DNA of 64,000 bases from Protonemura montana (lineage: Eukaryota; Arthropoda; Insecta; Plecoptera; Nemouridae): contig OX387602.1 of NCBI GenBank assembly GCA_947568835.1, forward strand, positions 18,403,021-18,467,020, given 5' to 3'. The translations under genes were made by a program, and so were the position numbers. The notes beneath the pieces were generated by a model, which did no database searches, had not been told where the DNA came from, and saw only the letters and a list, made by a program, of their open reading frames with translations. Positions 58,056-64,000 of this stretch are shown one piece after another. Within the stretch, counting starts at the first letter, position 1; every line of letters begins with the position of its first letter.

Positions 58056-59019
58056 TCCGGGCCCCCGAATACAGCGATTGTTTATTCCATACACCAACCC
58101 AGCTACCCCAGGTCTAACAGCAAGGGGGTGCTCACCAATAGATCAAAAGCACCACAGGTTACTGGGATAGACTAAAACTGTTAAGAAAAGGATTTTTCTT
58201 TAAATTTATTTTATGATGTATTTAATTAACATTTTTTCACAGTTGAACCTATTTACATAAATGTCAAAATTCATAATTTATAATAATATTATCTATCAGG
58301 TAAAACTTTAGTTCCACCTATTAGGTTTGCACTAATAATAAATCATAAACAAGGGTGTAGTTTCTACCTAATTTAGTTCTACTCTGCATATATGCATGAA
58401 ATGATTATAAATTAACTCAAACCACTCATATTAATACATTTTTGGTATATTCATTTTTTATCGAAGATGTATGCCATCGCCACTTTTGGGACTTGGGTTA
58501 TTTCCTCAGTTAGTCCTAGATTGAACTTTAGATGGAGACCGTTGGGGTACGTTCTGCCTTGTACGTAGTGCTACTAACTTGGGCTTTGGGGAGCAATGCA
58601 TCCATGAATAAAACGGATCCTAATAATGGTCACTTAGGAATGTTAGCTTTGGTAATTGTTGAAATTCATCTGGGAAATTTAACAAGATATCAGTTGTCAA
58701 TATAGAGATGCTGTGTGCATTTTAAGACTATGTTAAATGCATTAAGCTAACATTATTATCAAAAATAACTCACACTTTCTTTCATAAAGCATTCACAAAT
58801 AATCTGCAACACTCGAGGAGGCTTTGAAACAAGTACGTCAATCGCAGCAGGCAAATGACAGAAAACATGGTTTGTTGCACTATTTTATCAAAGTTGGAGT
58901 CAAGCCATTAGCCACAGCAATTTGTTAGTACAATACAGCCATATTGGTCTTGGTGTGGGTCACTGGTACTGGTTTCTTAAACTTGCTAAGTGCACAGTGG
59001 TCAGGTCAGACTAAATGTG

Positions 59020-59025
59020 GTTTAT
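59020..59025 (-). terminator. Rapgap1: Candidate Rapgap1 polyadenylation signal
   Basis: TTTATT on the + strand, i.e. AATAAA on the minus strand, about 212 nt after the Rapgap1 stop. Another copy at about 58203-58208 is farther away. Confidence 0.45.
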
Positions 59026-59236
59026 TACAGACCAAGCTCTAACCAATTTGTGACAAAGATTCTCCATCTCTTAATTCCTCTCAAACTCTGAAGCAGAGAA
59101 AATAAGAAATGAGGGGGTACTAGAAGCCAGTTCCATTTAACAATTAGTAATTAAGCTTTGGCAGATCAACAAACAACAATTATTCTTCTGCATTTAACAA
59201 ACGAAACAGAATGTTGGAAGTGTGCAGGGCAGGGTC

Positions 59237-59377
59237 CTAGACTGGGGATCCATCGCACGTGCTGCCGAAGTCTTTCAGCACGTCGCGTAGCCGCAAGATT
59301 TCCTTGGAGGCGGCTGCCAGATCTGACTGCAGCTGCAGCTCCTTCTCACGTAATCGCTTGATATCTCGCTGACACGT
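59237..59377 (-). CDS. Rapgap1: Rapgap1 last exon: coiled coil and stop
   Basis: Acceptor tatttgtgtag (minus strand), stop TAG at 59239-59237. It reads [20 protein letters not shown] then [18 protein letters not shown], with Leu/Ile at heptad positions. It continues the helix begun at the end of the previous exon. Confidence 0.92.
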   Translation of the reverse strand, partial: TCQRDIKRLREKELQLQSDLAAASKEILRLRDVLKDFGSTCDGSPV

Positions 59378-62300
59378 CTACACAAATAGAAAGGAAAGCC
59401 ATTTCAGAGTTTTTCCAGCAGAATGTATTTCAAACCACCTTAATTTCTAAAGAAAAATATCAACGGCTATAGTTAACAGTATGAGAGGTGTCTTCAAAAA
59501 TTCCCAGCATGTGGGAAAATCATACAAGTATTTCTTCTAAGTGAGGCAAAAGATATGCTATTATTTTTTAATATCTGTATTCAAAAGAAAATAGAAAAGT
59601 CTTCCAAGCAAGTCTACACCTATATCTTGAATGTTCAAATTTCCTCCGTTCAGCCAGCTAAATCCCTCGTCTTCACATTCTGGCAGGAAAGACTATTTTT
59701 AGCCATTCAACTCACCACGTTCTGTCGCAGCAGGTCGAGCTTGTCGCACTTGAGTCTCGTCACCTCCTGCCGCAGCGAATCCGCTTGCTTGACTCCCTCG
59801 CCCTCAATGCACGAGCTACACTGCTTGTTAGTCGTCTCCGCCGACGACATGCTCTCCAGCCCGGTGTCCGAATCGACATAGGGCGCTGGGTCCAGCTCCA
59901 CGCTGTTCAGGGAAGAGTCGTCGCTCTCCGACATTGCGGGCCTATCGAAACAATAAGCGGGGTTAGTACTATGTTCCCCTGACTTGATAAGCTAATGTTC
60001 TTAGCTTTACGGCAATGTACTGCAATGCAATACAGGTAGAAGTTGAAACAGTTTTCGATAAGCCAAAATAACAAAATATTGTCCATTTTCAACATTAAAA
60101 AAACCAAAAGAAATCACAAGGTATTTAAAATTAATGTTGAAAAATTCGCAGAATGCATTCTGTTAATAGTTTCTTAGCCTTAAGACGATGTAATTTGTGA
60201 ATTAGACTAGTGACTATGTAAAATATTCAATATAATATAATATGACTGAGTGTACAACATTAAATTATTGTAATGACATGTCTCATACCAAAGTTTTTGG
60301 TATGAAGAAATAAATACAAAAAAAAAGAAAAAAAAGGAATCCAAGAATGACTTGTATCTTCTGGATCTTTTAAATTATAATAGCATATTTTTGACATCCA
60401 CACTGGATATGGTGCCATTTGGACAGGTTAGAAATGCTTTTTGTACAGCTACCAAAGAATCCAAAAAAAAAGCCAGAACAATAGCAAACATGTTTTTGTT
60501 AACAATGGCTCACCTTGCCGTTCGAATAGTCTGGATGTCCGGACTGGAAACAGGAGAACTTGGAACACTTTTCTTACCGCCACCACTTCCTTTTGATAGA
60601 GATCGTCCACTCTGCAAGAAAGAAACACAATTAAAATACAAAAACTTAACTTAAAGATGATTTAGGCAGGCCTTCAATTTTTTCAAAATTTGACCACAGT
60701 TAATGGAAAACCCATCTCATTGCAATTTGCTTGCAAACCAAGCTTGCATCTACAAAACCAGAAGACTTAGTCATGAGCAACAACCAATCCAACTCACACA
60801 TGGGGTGGTGTTCTCGGCAATGCCGGGCTGCGCGGGCACTGCCTTCTTTGCCGCGCCGTTCACCAGGCTGTTGTCGATGCTTTGCGTACGAGCGCGGTTG
60901 CTCAATGCCTTGCGCACCGTATCAAAGAACCTGTGCCCAGAGCTGCTACCATCCTTGGGCGTCTCCGCAGTTGGCGAGTCCGGGGATGCACCAAGGAACT
61001 CGTGCGACTTGTCACGCAGTTCCTCAGTTAGCGCCTCGATCAGCGCCTGTCTTGTGCGCAGCTGAGGAGACAAAGGAAGCATTAGCGTTAGATCATCTGG
61101 ATAAGGGGGTTTAATAAAAAGGTTTAGAACAAGGTTTAAATATCAAGATCAGTTGTTGACACTACTCATAAGTCAGTCAACATTTGCATTTGCAGATTTT
61201 AACAATCCAAAGATTGTAGAGATTTGCAGAGGGATTGGAGAGAAATTTTTCTTTGCAAAAAAATTAATTAGCATGAACAAATTAACTTTTTATTTTTAAC
61301 TTTTCCTGGAGAAGAAAATCTGAACTGCGCATATGTATGATAATTATTAATTAATTACAAATGCATAGTGAAAAAAAAAAGAACTGGCAGTAATGCATGG
61401 TTCACATTGCAAGTGGAGCGTTAAATAACATAAAATAGGGCATGGCTAAGGCAACTTGAGCCTACCTGTAGCTTGGCAAATTTGTCGGCTTTGTAGCAAG
61501 CATTTTCAGCATTGATGAGCTTGGTGAGCAGGAACTCTTTGAGTTCGGGGCCTTTCTTGAAGACGGCAGGCGTAGGCAGTGTGGGCCCGAAGAAGGGGAC
61601 GTCGTCGCGTGCAGTCACGCTCACTTTGTACCGCGTGTTGGCGCTGTTTGGGTCAAGCACTTGCACCACGATAAACGCGTGTAGAAAGTGCGATGCAATC
61701 ATGTCAGGAGAGAATGGCGTGTTGGACTCTTGGAACACAATCGCCACAATGTCGTTGCCTGCACCACAAAAAAAAACACTTAATTAGGACCACAATTATT
61801 GAGCTTTACAAGAGAGCTTTTTTTTATGGTAGATATTGGGTTCTACCGTTTGGATTTGCTTAAAATTGCTAAGACCTCATTTGCAATTAAGTTAGGTGTA
61901 CTATCCTATCAAAATATAAGGACATTTCTATGCTTGTTACTTGTTGATATTCTGATTAATTATTGTTTTGGAACTATTTCTTGTGCTAAAGAGCCACTTG
62001 TATTTATGAAGAGCCAAGGTTTAATGTATAGGTCAAAATCTACTCCGTACCAATGTGCCGTTTCCGTCGGAGCTGTTGGGCATCATTCTCAACAAAAGGC
62101 AGGAGCGTTGAAACGTGGAACATGATTTCTCGGTCCTTGAAGACATCGTAGACGGCCTCTTCGCCAGTGTGGCCATACTTTATGTCAAGTCCTCCACGGT
62201 AACTGCACAAAAAACATGACCATTAGCCTCGCTAACAAAAGTAAAGAACTTTTTCACTCACAACTCTGTAAAGAAAACATACTACTACCAAAACAAAAAG

Positions 62301-63008
62301 TAAGTTTTCTGCATTCGAATCTTGACCTTTGAGCATTGACTTTGAAAGAGAGTGTGCACTAGATTGAGATTGAGCTAATTGAATGGGAACGTTCACATAT
62401 CCCAACACCGACTGGTCAATCAACTAACACATAAACCGCATTCTTCGAAAATCCTTCTATCAGCTAACTTAATTAATAACAGAGGTTTATAAATTATGCT
62501 GAGGATCTATGTGCAATATTCACTTCCTACTTCACCTGTTGCTACACTGTTTATACCAAGCTAGATAATTATACTCTGGCTTATGAAAAATTAACACATA
62601 GTCTAGAAGTTTTTTTAATGATTCTTTCTACACCTAGGCGTGTTTTGTGGAATTTCTATTCTAGCCTTTCCTTCTAGAAATGCAGTGTCACTGAATGTTG
62701 ACCTCACAAACTTCATTAAAAAAAAAATGATTATACCAAGTAAGTGCAATGATCAAATCAATTACTTACCCTGCATGGTCCTTAAGCTGTATTCGTTGCC
62801 CCAAGAGCTGAAGGAACTCGTCAAGTGCTGGACTCGTTTGCTGGTTCGAAAACAACTGTTCTTCAGTGGTCTGACCGAACCGCTGGTAGAGCACGCCAAA
62901 TTTGAAGTTAGACACGAGAACGTGCTCATCGTATGCCGCTATCAACTGGGACGCCCGCGGACACGTCACCGGCAGGAATCGGTCCACAGAAAGCTGTTCA
63001 TTCAGCAG
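59237..63008 (-). CDS. Rapgap1: Rapgap1: Rap1 GTPase-activating protein, 5' incomplete
   Basis: Stimulates GTP hydrolysis on the Ras-like GTPase Rap1, lowering Rap1 signalling in adhesion and morphogenesis at membranes. Exons in transcript order: 63008-62770, 62202-62051, 61758-61466, 61061-60798, 60611-60514, 59941-59716, 59377-59237. They total 1,413 nt, 470 residues plus TAG, with consistent phases throughout. Residues 1-228 are the C-terminal part of the Rap-GAP domain, including [24 protein letters not shown] [14 protein letters not shown], and [14 protein letters not shown], whose Asn is the catalytic Asn thumb used instead of an Arg finger. The [21 protein letters not shown] and DTGLESMSS segments match RAP1GAP tails. 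SIPA1-type proteins share the GAP core but would next carry a PDZ domain, absent here. The C-terminus is a coiled coil. The N-terminal part, with any GoLoco motif, lies beyond base 64000. Confidence 0.94.
59378..59715 (-). other. Rapgap1 intron
   Basis: 338 bp GT-AG intron (gtgagttg donor). Nothing else seen. Confidence 0.82.
59716..59941 (-). CDS. Rapgap1: Rapgap1 exon: Ser-rich tail and start of coiled coil
   Basis: Acceptor tgtttcgatag, donor AACGTG|gtgagt. It reads [34 protein letters not shown] (the DTGLESxSS motif of RAP1GAP tails), then [20 protein letters not shown], the first heptads of the C-terminal coiled coil. Confidence 0.93.
59942..60513 (-). other. Rapgap1 intron
   Basis: 572 bp AT-rich GT-AG intron with a short A-rich run. 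Nothing else seen. Confidence 0.82.
60514..60611 (-). CDS. Rapgap1: Rapgap1 exon: Ser/Pro tail
   Basis: Acceptor ctttcttgcag, donor GCAAG|gtgagc, 98 nt. It reads [19 protein letters not shown] and [11 protein letters not shown] phospho-Ser-type basic and Ser-rich tail as in RAP1GAP. Confidence 0.88.
60798..61061 (-). CDS. Rapgap1: Rapgap1 exon: post-GAP tail
   Basis: Acceptor ctttgtctcctcag, donor CCATGT|gtgagt, 88 codons. It reads [39 protein letters not shown]. The vertebrate counterpart has the same LRTRxALLExL..EL, FFESFKR and RSQSMD succession directly after the GAP domain. Confidence 0.94.
61062..61465 (-). other. Rapgap1 intron
   Basis: 404 bp AT-rich GT-AG intron. Nothing else seen. 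Confidence 0.82.
61466..61758 (-). CDS. Rapgap1: Rapgap1 exon: Rap-GAP catalytic core
   Basis: Acceptor tttgtggtgcag, donor CTACAG|gtaggc, 293 nt. The first codon completes the Gly of HIGNDIV; Asn of that motif is the catalytic thumb. It goes on with [34 protein letters not shown] and [19 protein letters not shown], the end of the GAP fold. Confidence 0.97.
62051..62202 (-). CDS. Rapgap1: Rapgap1 exon: Rap-GAP domain, middle
   Basis: Acceptor ttttttgtgcag, donor CATTG|gtacgg, 152 nt. It reads [33 protein letters not shown] and [10 protein letters not shown]. All are canonical Rap-GAP words; the exon ends inside the catalytic HIGND motif. Confidence 0.97.
62203..62769 (-). other. Rapgap1 intron
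   Basis: 567 bp AT-rich GT-AG intron. Nothing else seen. Confidence 0.82.
62770..63008 (-). CDS. Rapgap1: Rapgap1 exon: Rap-GAP domain, N-terminal part in window
   Basis: Acceptor aattttttcag, donor GCAGG|gtaagt, 239 nt. It reads [39 protein letters not shown] and [20 protein letters not shown]. It is the first Rapgap1 exon I can support; more 5' exons must follow beyond the window. Confidence 0.95.
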
Positions 63009-64000
63009 CTGAAAAAATTGCTCTCGTTATTTCTTGAAAACCTCTGTTCCTGAATGAAGCTGGGTGCATTGCAATTGGCTTGTTCTTTGAAATACATATT
63101 GAATAAACTCTTTCAATTTGCATCACTCAGTAGTTGGGTAAAAAAATAAAGACTGTCTTTACTCTATCTATAGATCATGTAAAGTATCAATTAACTTGTG
63201 TGGCTATTTTAAAATTTTCAGTCAATACCTGTGTCTTGAGATTGAGAGCATAATGCAAGAGATATGTAAAACAAGAACAGAGCTGACATGAAATCATGTG
63301 GTAAATAATTGATAACAAACTGAAAAATCATAGAGCATAGAAAAGCATTGCAGTGTATTCTGTCTGTATATGTACACAAGCCACTTCCATAACTGAGGTA
63401 GCTCAAGTGGAACATTATAATTTACTTTTATATTATCAGTGGTAGCTGGTGGGTTGTTTTTGTACAAAATGTGCAGACCACATTCCAGTAGGTTCACAGC
63501 AAAACCACAAACTAGCATATTTAGATCTCACGTTTATCATGCTGAGAATAACAAGCTCGCTTTTTCTCCCCACACAATAAACAAATTATGATCTATGTTC
63601 TTGTGTACAATACCAGACTAGCCATGCGACTATGGTCATTGCATGTTGTGTTGCTGGTATTACTGGAATTATTCAAACGTTCACTGCAATTGCAATTACA
63701 CCGAGATGAACCTAACTGAACTTAGTGAGTGTGTTGCAACCGTGCATTGTGTCTACATTATCAGACCTAAAATGTCTTTTGGTACAATGTAAAATTCACT
63801 CCAAGGAACCTTCTACATTTTTAATTTATAATTTACTTAATTTTGTATTGTTAATTAAAATGTGGGGCCCAAGTACCAGTGCACTGTTTGGTGAATATGC
63901 TTGGTATGATATTTCAACTCGTACGTGTCCAATTGCCCGAAAATAAGCGAGCGGATCAAAAATCCGCTGTGCGACCATGCAATTGAGATCAACTACCAGA
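63009..64000 (-). other. Rapgap1 upstream intron sequence (to window end)
   Basis: AT-rich, ends at the window edge. I looked on the minus strand for the preceding Rap-GAP exon and did not see one. Confidence 0.7.

Larger units (their letters stand above)
56481..59019. other. Intergenic sequence between convergent genes
   Basis: Mixed composition. 56740-57060 is GC- and CpG-richer and holds four CRE-like sites. 57284-57325 has four loosely spaced CACAGTTC words. 57936-58055 has 11 bp inverted repeats. The rest is AT-rich. The open frames at 56743-57072 and 57859-58170 resemble no protein I know. Confidence 0.6.

Overview
This is animal nuclear DNA. It has multi-exon genes with GT-AG introns from about 70 bp to over 12 kb, long homopolymer and dinucleotide tracts, and a decayed non-LTR retrotransposon in an intron. 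I see no operons, prophage, CRISPR array, rRNA or tRNA gene. The two recognisable proteins look like invertebrate, most likely arthropod, versions of known families. The species cannot be named from the window alone.

Gene 1 (+ strand, 14225 to 54401) is split ends (spen; SPEN/SHARP in vertebrates), a very large nuclear RNA-binding transcriptional corepressor. I joined 26 coding exons by hand. All junctions keep frame and give about 4,306 codons ending at TAG 54399-54401. Order of parts: the C-terminal part of RRM1 (14225-14449), a Gly/Arg/Pro and RS-rich linker, RRM2, RRM3 and RRM4 (31677-33691), low-complexity linkers, a single 6.8 kb exon (37520-44311) coding a Pro-rich then Lys/Glu/Arg/Asp-rich disordered region, an AT-hook-like exon, a Gln/Pro tandem-repeat exon, and the C-terminal SPOC domain (53654-54401). 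The start codon and first RRM1 strands lie upstream of base 1, so bases 1-14224 are read as intron or other non-coding sequence. A 12.1 kb intron separates exons 1 and 2 of this list.

Gene 2 (- strand, 63008 down to 59237) is a Rap1 GTPase-activating protein (Rapgap1/RAP1GAP type). Seven in-frame exons give 470 residues plus stop. They hold the C-terminal two thirds of the Rap-GAP catalytic domain, including the Asn-thumb motif HIGNDIV, then a Ser-rich tail and a C-terminal coiled coil. The 5' part is beyond base 64000. The two genes converge, with 4.8 kb between stop codons; this gap holds the spen 3' UTR, a cluster of CRE-like sites and a candidate Rapgap1 poly(A) signal.

Spen works in chromatin repression (nuclear receptor and Notch/Su(H) pathways, RNA-guided silencing). 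Rapgap1 turns off Rap1 at membranes. Nothing in the sequence says they act together; the adjacency is positional. I found no convincing new biological system. The most useful unusual signals are a duplicated piece of the last SPOC codons in the spen 3' UTR, the retrotransposon relic in a spen intron, three NAGNAG tandem acceptors, a CRE cluster between the genes, a triple DR1-like array next to a G28 tract, and several internal protein repeats in Spen.
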